From Catalinimonas alkaloidigena (GTDB lineage: Bacteria; Bacteroidota; Bacteroidia; Cytophagales; Flexibacteraceae): 64,000 nucleotides of DNA. Shown here one piece after another: positions 15,956 through 24,386 of the stretch; the first letter of the stretch is position 1; every line of letters starts with the position of its first letter. A model generated the notes under the pieces. It was not told where the DNA came from, made no database searches, and was given only the letters and a program-made list of their open reading frames with translations. The stretch covers positions 62,001 through 126,000 of the forward strand of contig NZ_FNFO01000014.1 in NCBI RefSeq assembly GCF_900100765.1, given 5' to 3'. A program made the position numbers and the translations under genes.

Positions 15956-18682
15956 ATGAAACACCCACTACTGCGAAAAATTAGCCTGACCACGGCGCTC
16001 GTTTGCCTGGTTACCACGTTCCTTTCGGCACAAGATCAGGTAGTCATCACCGAGTTTCTGGCCAGCAACAAGGCCACCCTGGCCGACGAAGACGGTGACT
16101 ACAGCGACTGGGTGGAATTGCACAACGCCGGTGAGGCGGTCGTCAACCTGGAAGGCTGGTTTCTGACCGACAAGGCCGATGAACTGATGCAGTGGGAGCT
16201 GCCGGCCGTCATGCTGCCGGCAGGAGGGTACCTGGTGGTTTTTGCCTCCGATAAGGATCGGCGCGACCCTTCCGCCGCGCTGCATACCAACTTCAAACTG
16301 TCGGCTTCCGGCGAGTTTCTGGGCCTCGTAAAACCCGACGGCGTTACCATTGCGCACGCGTACGCCCCGGAGTTTCCCAACCAGGAAGAAGACATTTCCT
16401 ACGGCCTGTACGAAGGGCAACTGGTGTATTTCGACCAGCCGACGCCCGGTTCCGAAAACGGACCGGGGGGGCTGGTGCAGGTCCCGCAGTTTAGTCACAC
16501 CCGTGGCTTTTACGAGGACGCCTTCCAACTGGCGCTTTCGGGGGCCGCCGAGGGCGATCAAATCTACTATACGACCGACGGGACCCGCCCCACGGCGCAG
16601 ACCGGCACCCTGTACACCGCGCCCGTCCGCATTGAAACGACGACGCCCTTCAGCGCGGTAGCCACCAATGCGGCCGGACAGTCCAGTGCCGTGGTCACGC
16701 AAACGTACCTGTTCCTTGATGCGATTCTGCAACAGCCGCAGAACCCGACAGGCTACCCGGCGGAGTGGAGTCCGCTGAAGTTTGGGTCGGGGAACGCGCC
16801 GGCCGATTACGAAATGGACCCGGAAGTGGTAAACGCCGCGCCCTACGCCGACCTGTTCGACGAAGCACTGACCTCCATTCCCACCCTGTCGATTGTGACC
16901 AACGTGGGCTATTTGTTTTCTCACCAGAACAATGCCGATACGGGTGGGATTTACATCTACACCGGCAATTCCGGGGCAGGCAACGCCGGAGAGGACTGGG
17001 AACGCCCGGCTTCCATCGAATACTTCGACCCCAACACACAACAGGAATTTCAGGTCAACTGCGGCTTGCGGCTGCACGGGGGCAACAGTCGCGTGCCGGA
17101 AAACAGCCAGAAGCACTCGTTTCGGGTCTCGTTCCGAAGCCAGTACGGGCCTTCTAAACTCCACTACCCGCTGTTTGAAGAACCTACGGCTACGACCGAG
17201 TTCAACGCCCTGGTGCTTCGGGCGGGCTACAACTACTCCTGGACGAAAAACAGCGCAACGCAGCGGGAAAACGCCCAGTACCTCCAGGACCCGTTTGCGA
17301 AGGTGACGCAACGTGCGCTGGGCCACATGGCGCCCCACGACAAGTTTGTCCATCTGTATCTGAACGGGCTGTACTGGGGGCTGTACAACATCTCCGAGAA
17401 GCTGACCAACGATTTCATGGAAACTTACCTGAACGGCGAAGAGGACGACTTTGACGTGATCAAAGACCACAGCCAGATTCAGGACGGTGAATGGACGGCC
17501 TGGTCCCATCTTCTCGACCAGGCGAAAAAAGGCTTCGCAACCAACGAAAATTACCAGAAGGTACAGGGCAAAAATCCCGACGGCACTCCCAATCCGGCGC
17601 TGGAAAACTTACTGGATGTGGAGAACCTGATCGACTACATGCAGTTCAACATGTACATCGGCAACGAAGATTGGGACCACAACAACTGGTATGCCGCCCG
17701 CAACCGCCTCAGCAACGACGTCGGGTTTCGTTTTTACTCCTGGGATGCCGAGACGGCCATGACGGACGTCGCGTATAACAACGTGGACGAAAACAACGAG
17801 GACAATCCGAGCGGATTGTTCCGTCGGTTGCTGGAAAATGAAGAGTTCCGTCTTCTTTTTGCCGACCACCTCCAGCGCAACTTCTTCGGCGACGGGCCGC
17901 TGACGCCCGAAGCGGCTGCTGCGCGCTACCGGGCGCTGGCCGACGAGATCGACCTGGCCATCGTTGCCGAATCGGCGCGTTGGGGCGATTACCGGAAAGA
18001 CGTACACCCCTCCGACGGGGACCGCTTCCTGTACACCCGCAACGAGCATTGGCTGCCGCGCCAGGAAGAACTGTTGGCCGACTACTTCCCGCAGCGCACC
18101 GCCGTGGTGGTGCAGCAGTTCAAGGACGCCGGCCTTTTTCCGGACATCGAGGCCCCGGCGTTTAGCCACGAGGGCGGTTCCCAGGCGCAGGCCATCGCGC
18201 TGGAGATGAGCACCAACTACGGCGACATTTACTATACTACCGACGGCAGCGATCCACGCCAGCAAATTACCTCGGCCGTTTCGGCGGGGGCGCACCAGTA
18301 CACCGGGGCGGTAGCGGTGGCGTCGGCCGTTACGATAAAAGCCCGGGCCAAGTCCGGCGAGACCTGGTCGCCGCTCACGGAATCGACCTACGACTTCCCC
18401 ACCGGCATCACCGCCGCCGACGCCGCGCGCCTGGCCAGCGGCAGCTTTCCCAATCCGTTTTCCGGAACCACGACCTTCTACTTTACGCTGCCTCAACGTG
18501 CGCCGGTGCGCATCGACATCTACACCCTCGACGGCCGGAAGGTAGACACCGTGCAGGCGGGCGTCCGTTCCTCGGGTTACAACGAAGTGCACTGGCAACC
18601 GACCCAAGCGGGGAGAGGACTCTTCCTCTACCGAATCCAGACCCCGGAACAGGTGTTTGTGGGCAAGGTAGTGCGGGAATAA
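15956..18682 (+). CDS. Secreted CotH kinase-like protein with LTD, chitobiase-C and T9SS domains
   Basis: This protein of 908 residues starts at ATG 15956, immediately before a clean signal peptide (ends FLSAQ). Domains are a lamin-tail domain (about 22-140), a chitobiase/HEX C-terminal-like domain (about 165-240; IYYTTDGTRPT), a CotH kinase-like domain (about 300-690), a second chitobiase-C domain (about 720-810; IYYTTDGSDPR) and a T9SS type A sorting domain (about 830-908; SFPNPFSGTTTFYFTLP). The CotH part keeps the hallmark motifs LRLHGGNSR, NEDWDHNNWYAARN and FRFYSWDAETAM, so the kinase-like site looks intact. CotH of spore formers phosphorylates spore coat proteins; the substrate of secreted Bacteroidota members is unknown. 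Its position after GH115 suggests a role at the cell surface or on the glycan. Confidence 0.9.
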   Translation: MKHPLLRKISLTTALVCLVTTFLSAQDQVVITEFLASNKATLADEDGDYSDWVELHNAGEAVVNLEGWFLTDKADELMQWELPAVMLPAGGYLVVFASDKDRRDPSAALHTNFKLSASGEFLGLVKPDGVTIAHAYAPEFPNQEEDISYGLYEGQLVYFDQPTPGSENGPGGLVQVPQFSHTRGFYEDAFQLALSGAAEGDQIYYTTDGTRPTAQTGTLYTAPVRIETTTPFSAVATNAAGQSSAVVTQTYLFLDAILQQPQNPTGYPAEWSPLKFGSGNAPADYEMDPEVVNAAPYADLFDEALTSIPTLSIVTNVGYLFSHQNNADTGGIYIYTGNSGAGNAGEDWERPASIEYFDPNTQQEFQVNCGLRLHGGNSRVPENSQKHSFRVSFRSQYGPSKLHYPLFEEPTATTEFNALVLRAGYNYSWTKNSATQRENAQYLQDPFAKVTQRALGHMAPHDKFVHLYLNGLYWGLYNISEKLTNDFMETYLNGEEDDFDVIKDHSQIQDGEWTAWSHLLDQAKKGFATNENYQKVQGKNPDGTPNPALENLLDVENLIDYMQFNMYIGNEDWDHNNWYAARNRLSNDVGFRFYSWDAETAMTDVAYNNVDENNEDNPSGLFRRLLENEEFRLLFADHLQRNFFGDGPLTPEAAAARYRALADEIDLAIVAESARWGDYRKDVHPSDGDRFLYTRNEHWLPRQEELLADYFPQRTAVVVQQFKDAGLFPDIEAPAFSHEGGSQAQAIALEMSTNYGDIYYTTDGSDPRQQITSAVSAGAHQYTGAVAVASAVTIKARAKSGETWSPLTESTYDFPTGITAADAARLASGSFPNPFSGTTTFYFTLPQRAPVRIDIYTLDGRKVDTVQAGVRSSGYNEVHWQPTQAGRGLFLYRIQTPEQVFVGKVVRE

Positions 18683-19053
18683 ACCCACCCGTCCGATATC
18701 AAAGGCGAGCCGTTCGGGACGCGCGGGTTGGAGCCAGAGGGAGAAAAGATCAAGATTTGGCGGCTGCCCCGCATCTTGGCAGATGGGGTGTTCTACCAGG
18801 CCGTGTGGGTGACCGCACGTGTGTCGTCCGGGCGGAGTACGCGTGCGCTTCTTGCGTGAACGCAGGCCACGATACTGCACAGCGGACGCATTTGGAAGGC
18901 TGCCCCACATGGTCAGGCCTTGAAACAATGCCTATCCTTTGATAAGGGACGTACTTACAAGAAGGCCGGATTTAGCATTCGGCCTTTTTTGTTTTTTAAC
19001 AAAAAATTCTAAGTTCGTTGGAATAGTTCTCTTTTAGAACTTGACCCACCACC
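18683..19053. other. Intergenic region before the sigma factor gene
   Basis: About 370 bases. It contains an imperfect hairpin at 18766-18787 (CCCC and CATCT arms with one bulge, no T run), the terminator at 18962-18990, and an inverted repeat AGTTCT/AGAACT (19025-19041) just before the sigma factor start. No gene is supported; a 61-codon frame at 18757 shows no domain or signal. Confidence 0.45.
18962..18990 (+). terminator. Terminator between locus 1 and locus 2
   Basis: A 7-base stem AAGGCCG/CGGCCTT is followed by a run of T. It separates the CotH gene from the sigma factor gene. Confidence 0.8.
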
Positions 19054-19692
19054 ATGAAACAAGATGTTCAATTCCCTGAACAACCCTCTGCCTTATGGGA
19101 CCAATTCCGGGCTGGCGATCCGCAAGCCTTGTCGGTCCTTTTCCTCGAACATTACGAAGCACTTTTTAACTACGGCCTGAAGCTGACCTCCGAAGAGGCG
19201 TTGGTGGAAGACGGCATCCAGGAAGTTTTTGGGGAGCTCTGGCAAAGTCGCGGCCGGCTTTCGGCTCAGGTAAGTTCCGTCCGCTTTTATCTGCTGACCA
19301 GCTTGCGCCATCGCCTCGTGCGTCATTTGCAGGTCCTGACCCGCAAAACCAACCCTTACGTCTTAGCGCAGCACTACGAACAGGATTACAGTCCTTCTAC
19401 CGAAGAACAGCTGTTGCAGGAAACGACCGCGCAGCAGCAGAGCCGCCTGTTGCGAGGATCGATCGATGCGCTGCCCCGCCGCCAGCGAGAGGCCATGTTT
19501 TTGCGCTATTTTGAGGAGATGAGTTACCCGGAAATTGCCGAACTGATGCACTGCAACGTACAGTCCGTTCGGAACCTGATTCACCAGGCCCTGACGCGCC
19601 TGCGTCACGATCCTGCCCTGCAACGCCTGATTTCGACCCTGGCCGTGCTGCTCAGTGCGGCCTGTGCTGCCTGGAGCGGAGTGCTTGGCTAA
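19054..19692 (+). CDS. ECF sigma factor, FecI-like
   Basis: This 212-residue RNA polymerase sigma factor has region 2 at about 15-90 (FLEHYEALFNYGLKLT, QEVFGELWQSR) and region 4 at about 130-185 (DALPRRQREAMFLRYFEEMSYPEIAELM, with HTH VQSVRNLIHQALTRLR). It is followed by a FecR anti-sigma gene and a SusC with an STN domain, the usual trans-envelope signalling trio, so it should switch on the locus 2 susC operon when the transporter binds its ligand. The last 20 residues (LISTLAVLLSAACAAWSGVL) are hydrophobic enough to contact the membrane. A strong terminator precedes the gene. Confidence 0.93.
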   Translation: MKQDVQFPEQPSALWDQFRAGDPQALSVLFLEHYEALFNYGLKLTSEEALVEDGIQEVFGELWQSRGRLSAQVSSVRFYLLTSLRHRLVRHLQVLTRKTNPYVLAQHYEQDYSPSTEEQLLQETTAQQQSRLLRGSIDALPRRQREAMFLRYFEEMSYPEIAELMHCNVQSVRNLIHQALTRLRHDPALQRLISTLAVLLSAACAAWSGVLG

Positions 19693-19820
19693 CGTGCCGA
19701 GGCATCGCTGGACCTGCTGGGTAACTTTTTTCAAAAAAAAATCTGCAAAACAAGTATAGCACGACAAGTTCTGTTTTTTCATAAGTAGAGCGGGACAGAT
19801 ACCGCCTTTGTTTGCTACGC

Positions 19821-20825
19821 ATGAACTACCAGCACTACACGACGCAGGATTTTATGATGGACGACCGCTTTCAGCAGTGGGTCCAACATCCGACTCCCGC
19901 GAGCGATGCGTACTGGGAAGCCTGGCTGGCCAACCACCCGGAAAAGACCGAAGAGGTGGAGGAGGCACGTCGCATGCTACGGCAGCTTCATACGGAATAC
20001 CGTACGGTGTCCGTCGAAAAAAAACAGCAGCAACTTGCGCGTCTGCATCGGCGGCTGGCACACAGCACCGAGGCGCCGCGCGTCCCTGCGGGCAAGCGCC
20101 GTCACCTGTGGCGCAGGATGGTGGCAGTGGCGGCGATGTTTCTGCTTCTGGTCGGGGGCAGCTGGTATTACTTTCAGCTTCAACCCCTGGTCTATACCGC
20201 TTCCGACAGCACCCAGGTCATCACCCTGCCCGACGGTTCGCAGGTAACCCTCAATGCGCACGCCAGTCTGCGTGTGCCCCGGCGGTGGTCGGCTGCCGGG
20301 CGGCACGTGTGGCTGACCGGACAAGGCTTTTTTGAGGTCGAAAAACAACAAACAACCGAGGGTCCTGTCAAGTTTACCGTCCACACCTCCGACCTCGACA
20401 TTCAGGTGCTGGGGACGCGCTTCGACGTCAACCAGCAGCAGACCCACACGCAGGTCGTCCTGGAAGAAGGCAGCGTGCAACTCCGCCTGCATGCTACCGC
20501 CGACTCGCTGATTCGGATGCAACCCGGCGATTACGTACAGTACTCGCGAACGAGCCGACAGTTGGTAGAAAAAACGGTTAATCCCAAGCAGTATACGGCC
20601 TGGCTTGCCCACAAGCTCGTTTTCGACCAGATGCCGTTGCACGAGCTGGCCGGCGTGATCCAGCAGACGTATGGGCGGCCGGTCATTATCCGGGACTCCA
20701 CCGCCGGACGACGCAACATCAGCGGAACGCTGCCCTCCGACGACCTGGAGGTACTTCTTGAGATTTTGCAGGAAGGCTTCGGCGTATCGATTGTGGAGAA
20801 GGAAGATACCTTGATTTTACAGTAG
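19821..20825 (+). CDS. FecR-family anti-sigma factor
   Basis: This inner membrane protein of 334 residues starts at ATG 19821 (an in-frame TTG lies three codons earlier). It has a cytoplasmic N-terminal region, one membrane helix (about 102-120; MVAVAAMFLLLVGGSWYYF), a periplasmic FecR domain (about 130-235; ITLPDGSQVTLNAHASLRVP) and a C-terminal DUF4974 (about 262-334; FDQMPLHELAGVIQQTYGRPV). It holds the upstream ECF sigma factor inactive until the STN domain of the downstream SusC signals. The gap to the sigma gene is 128 bases; the SusC gene follows after 22 bases. Confidence 0.94.
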   Translation: MNYQHYTTQDFMMDDRFQQWVQHPTPASDAYWEAWLANHPEKTEEVEEARRMLRQLHTEYRTVSVEKKQQQLARLHRRLAHSTEAPRVPAGKRRHLWRRMVAVAAMFLLLVGGSWYYFQLQPLVYTASDSTQVITLPDGSQVTLNAHASLRVPRRWSAAGRHVWLTGQGFFEVEKQQTTEGPVKFTVHTSDLDIQVLGTRFDVNQQQTHTQVVLEEGSVQLRLHATADSLIRMQPGDYVQYSRTSRQLVEKTVNPKQYTAWLAHKLVFDQMPLHELAGVIQQTYGRPVIIRDSTAGRRNISGTLPSDDLEVLLEILQEGFGVSIVEKEDTLILQ

Positions 20826-20847
20826 AGCACAGTTAACCATCTAGTTT

Positions 20848-23800
20848 ATGACCAACTTGTACAGGACCTACCCACGGGGTTGGGTCTGGGGGATCGTGTT
20901 GTGCCTTTGCGGCGGTCCGCCCGTCTCCGCGCAGCACCTCGCGACGCTCACGACGCCGCCCACCACCCTCAGCCAGGTACAGCAGATCTCGCTGGAAAAT
21001 GCCCTTCGCAGTCTGGAAAAGCGCTATCAGATTTCGATTGTCTATGAAACCGAGCTGGTGAAAGACCACCTCGTGAAGGTAGAACAGGGCGTGCAAACCT
21101 ACCTCTCGGCCGAAGAAGACCTGCAGCAACTGCTGCGCGCCTTGCCGTTGCAGTTCAAAAAGGTAAAGCCCAACGTGTATCTGCTGCTGACCAAGCCCAA
21201 CACCTCCGGCAATTCGGGCCTACTGGCCCCGCATCCTCCCGGATTTGTTACGCCAGACCAAACGCGGGTGGCGGCCGCACAACCCCGCCTGCATACCCGC
21301 TTGAGTACCCGGGCGGCGGTGGACGTATCCGGACACGTAGCAGATGAAGCCGGCGAGGGGATTCCCGGCGTGAACGTCCTGGAAAAAGGGACGCAAAACG
21401 GCACCATTACCGATGTAGACGGGCGTTTCTCGCTTACTATTCAGGCGGGGGCCGTGTTGGTGTTCAGTGCTGTGGGGTACGAAACCCAGGAGGTGACGGT
21501 GGCCAACCAGAGCACGCTAGACGTCACGTTAAAAGATAACGTGCAGGCGCTTTCGGAAGTGGTGGTGGTGGGCTATGGCACGCAGAAGAAAGAGAGCCTG
21601 ACGGCGGCCGTAGCGCAGATCACGAACGAAGAAATCCAAACCACAACGCACAACAGCCTGGCGCAGAAGCTTCAGGGGAAGGTCGCGGGTTTGCAAATCC
21701 GCCAGAATTCAGGGCAGCCCGGCGACTTCAACAACTCCATCAACATCCGCGGGTTTGGGGAGCCTATCTACGTGATCGACGGCATTCGCCGCGAAGGGGG
21801 TGGAGAGTTTCAGCGGATCAATCCGGAAGACATCGAGAGCATTTCCATCCTGAAAGATGCCTCCGCTGCGATCTACGGCCTCGGCGCGGCGAACGGAGTA
21901 ATTCTGGTGACAACCAAAAAGGGCAAGACTGAGAAACCCTCGTTCAACTACAGCACGGTGTACGGTGCCGTAACGCCCACCGACATGCCAGAAATGGCCA
22001 GCGCCGCTCAGTACGTACAGATGTACAACGATGCGCAGATTTTCAAAGTAGGGGGGCAGCCCTACTACACGCAAGAAGAACTTCAGAACTACATTAACCG
22101 TGCACCGGGCTACGAGGGCACAGACTGGTATGGGCTGACGATGAAGCGTTACGCTACCCAGATGCAACATAACCTGTCGGCTTCGGGGGGGAACGAACGG
22201 ACCAATTATTTTGTGAGCTTCGGGCACGTGCGCGAAGGCGGCTTGCTGAAAAGCGAGGACATGGGGTACAAGCGCTACAACCTGCGGGCCAACCTGACCA
22301 CCCAACTGACCAACCACCTGGAGGCGCAGCTGCTCCTCGCCGGGCGGTACGACGAAAAGTGGGAACCCGGCGAAAACTTCTTTAACATTTTTAAGGGGAC
22401 GCGCACTACTCTTCCCACCGAGGCGGCCTACGCCAACAACAACCCGCTGTATCCGACCACCGTGCTTTCTACTCAGAATCCGGTCGCCCTGGCCGAGCGG
22501 GACCGGACCGGCTTTAACGAAAACACCACGCGCAACTTTCAGTCTTCGTTTGCCCTGACGTACGCGGTTCCCTTCCTGCCGGGTCTTTCGCTGAAAGGAG
22601 TCGCGGCCTACGACGCCAACAATTACCAGTCGAAAGGACTCCACAAACCCTACAACCTTTACCTCTACGACGCAACCGAAGATGCGTACGACCTTGTCCC
22701 GCAACGGGTCGGCACCGGCAACCTCAGCAACTACAACAGCAACAACAACCAACTGACCCTGCAGGGGTATGTGACCTACGAGCGCCAGTTTCGGCAAGCC
22801 CACCACGTAAACGCCGTGGTTGTGGTCGAACAGCAGCAGTGGAACGACCGGTGGTCAAACCTGACGCGCTATTACAGCGGCTTTTACACCAAAGACCAGA
22901 TTCGGTTTGCGGACCGCCAGCGCATGGAAAACGACGGCCTGGAAAACCAGACCGCCAGCCTCTCGTACATCGGTCGCCTGAACTACGATTTCAAGGGCAA
23001 GTACCTGGCAGAGTTCGCGTTTCGTCACATGGGAACCTACGCCTACGCACCTAGCAACCGCTGGGGCTTCTTTCCGGTAGCTACGGCAGGCTGGCGCATG
23101 TCGGAGGAAAATTTCATGCAGAACCTGCCCCTTATTTCCAACCTGAAACTGCGCGGCTCCTTCGGCCTGGTGGGGCAGCCCTGGGGAGCGCCCTACCAGT
23201 ACATTCCCGGGTTCGTGATCGGTAGCGGCGGCTCGTACGAATTTGAAGAAGGAGCGCTGACCACCGGCGTGAGCGCGCCGCTGATCGTCAATGAGAAGCT
23301 CAGCTGGGTGACGGCCCGGCAAACGGATATTGGCATCGACCTGGGCCTGTGGCAAAATAAACTGACCCTGGAAGCCGACGCCTATCAGCGTGTGTTGCAG
23401 GGCATTCCGGCCGGGCGCGATGTTTCGCTGCCCAACACGTTTGGCAGCACGTTGCCGGAAGAGAACCTGAACAGCAACCAGACACAGGGGTTTGAGTTTA
23501 CGCTCTCGCACCGGAACGCCGTTCGGGGGTTTGTGTACAACATTTCCGGCAACTTCAACTTCGCGCGGACCCGCAACCTGCACGTAGAGCGCGGCGCGTT
23601 CACCAACAGCTGGGACCGGTACCGCAACGGGGCCGAAAACCGGTGGAACGATCTGGCATGGGGATACACCTACCTGGGCCAGTTCCAGAGCGAGGAAGAG
23701 CTCCTCTACGCGCCGATGCAGAACGGCGACCAGGGCAACATCCGCCGGGAGCTGCCCGGCGATTTCCGCTACCTGGACCTGAACAACGACGGCGTGATCG

Positions 23801-24375
23801 ACGGGCAGGACGAAGCGCCTATCTTCTACGACCGCACGCCTAAAATGCACTACGGCCTGAACCTGAATGCCTCCTGGAAGGGGCTGGACCTCAACATCCT
23901 CTTTCAGGGCGCGGCCAAGTATACCCTCCGGTTCACGGAAGTATACGCAGAGATGTTTGCCTTCCGGGGCAACACGCCCGCCTACTTTTTCGACCGGTGG
24001 CGGAAAGCCGATCCTTATAATCCGGACAGCGAATGGATTGCCGGTACCTGGCCGGCCTCGCGCACCGTCGAAAGTGTCGGCAGAATGTACGCAGAAAGCT
24101 CCGTGTGGCGTAGAGACGCCACCTACGTGCGGCTCAAAAGTGTAGAACTGGGCTACACCCTGCCCTTCCCGTTTCTGAAGAAACTAGGCATCCAGACCTT
24201 GCGCGTCTACGCCAGTGGATTCAACCTCTACACCTTTGCGGACCCCTTCGTCAAGCCGTTCGATCCTGAAAAACTGGAGGGCCTCGGCGACCCCAACGCC
24301 CCCGGGTTCAACTCGGCAGGCTTCACCTATCCTGTGACCAAGACTTACAATTTCGGCGTAAACGTCAGCTTCTAA
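20848..24375 (+). CDS. SusC/RagA-family transducer with STN signalling domain (locus 2)
   Basis: This 1175-residue TonB-dependent outer membrane transporter has a signal peptide ending PVSAQ. It has an STN (secretin/TonB short N-terminal) domain at about 48-112 (SLENALRSLEKRYQISIVYE, then LRALPLQFKKVKPNVYLLL), a carboxypeptidase-regulatory-like domain (about 155-240), the SusC signature EVVVVGYGTQKKESLTAAV, a plug (DASAAIYGLGAANGVILVTT) and the barrel. The STN domain contacts the FecR protein encoded 22 bases upstream, so this protein both imports the glycan and reports its presence. SusD follows 11 bases downstream. Neighbouring enzymes (GH92, GH99-like, GH43) suggest a mannose-containing glycan with other sugars attached. 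Confidence 0.96.
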   Translation: MTNLYRTYPRGWVWGIVLCLCGGPPVSAQHLATLTTPPTTLSQVQQISLENALRSLEKRYQISIVYETELVKDHLVKVEQGVQTYLSAEEDLQQLLRALPLQFKKVKPNVYLLLTKPNTSGNSGLLAPHPPGFVTPDQTRVAAAQPRLHTRLSTRAAVDVSGHVADEAGEGIPGVNVLEKGTQNGTITDVDGRFSLTIQAGAVLVFSAVGYETQEVTVANQSTLDVTLKDNVQALSEVVVVGYGTQKKESLTAAVAQITNEEIQTTTHNSLAQKLQGKVAGLQIRQNSGQPGDFNNSINIRGFGEPIYVIDGIRREGGGEFQRINPEDIESISILKDASAAIYGLGAANGVILVTTKKGKTEKPSFNYSTVYGAVTPTDMPEMASAAQYVQMYNDAQIFKVGGQPYYTQEELQNYINRAPGYEGTDWYGLTMKRYATQMQHNLSASGGNERTNYFVSFGHVREGGLLKSEDMGYKRYNLRANLTTQLTNHLEAQLLLAGRYDEKWEPGENFFNIFKGTRTTLPTEAAYANNNPLYPTTVLSTQNPVALAERDRTGFNENTTRNFQSSFALTYAVPFLPGLSLKGVAAYDANNYQSKGLHKPYNLYLYDATEDAYDLVPQRVGTGNLSNYNSNNNQLTLQGYVTYERQFRQAHHVNAVVVVEQQQWNDRWSNLTRYYSGFYTKDQIRFADRQRMENDGLENQTASLSYIGRLNYDFKGKYLAEFAFRHMGTYAYAPSNRWGFFPVATAGWRMSEENFMQNLPLISNLKLRGSFGLVGQPWGAPYQYIPGFVIGSGGSYEFEEGALTTGVSAPLIVNEKLSWVTARQTDIGIDLGLWQNKLTLEADAYQRVLQGIPAGRDVSLPNTFGSTLPEENLNSNQTQGFEFTLSHRNAVRGFVYNISGNFNFARTRNLHVERGAFTNSWDRYRNGAENRWNDLAWGYTYLGQFQSEEELLYAPMQNGDQGNIRRELPGDFRYLDLNNDGVIDGQDEAPIFYDRTPKMHYGLNLNASWKGLDLNILFQGAAKYTLRFTEVYAEMFAFRGNTPAYFFDRWRKADPYNPDSEWIAGTWPASRTVESVGRMYAESSVWRRDATYVRLKSVELGYTLPFPFLKKLGIQTLRVYASGFNLYTFADPFVKPFDPEKLEGLGDPNAPGFNSAGFTYPVTKTYNFGVNVSF

Positions 24376-24386
24376 CCCGAACTGAA

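Noticed and set aside
18757-18942. 61-codon open frame after the CotH gene
   Set aside because: No signal or motif, and it ends just before a terminator; best explained as chance.
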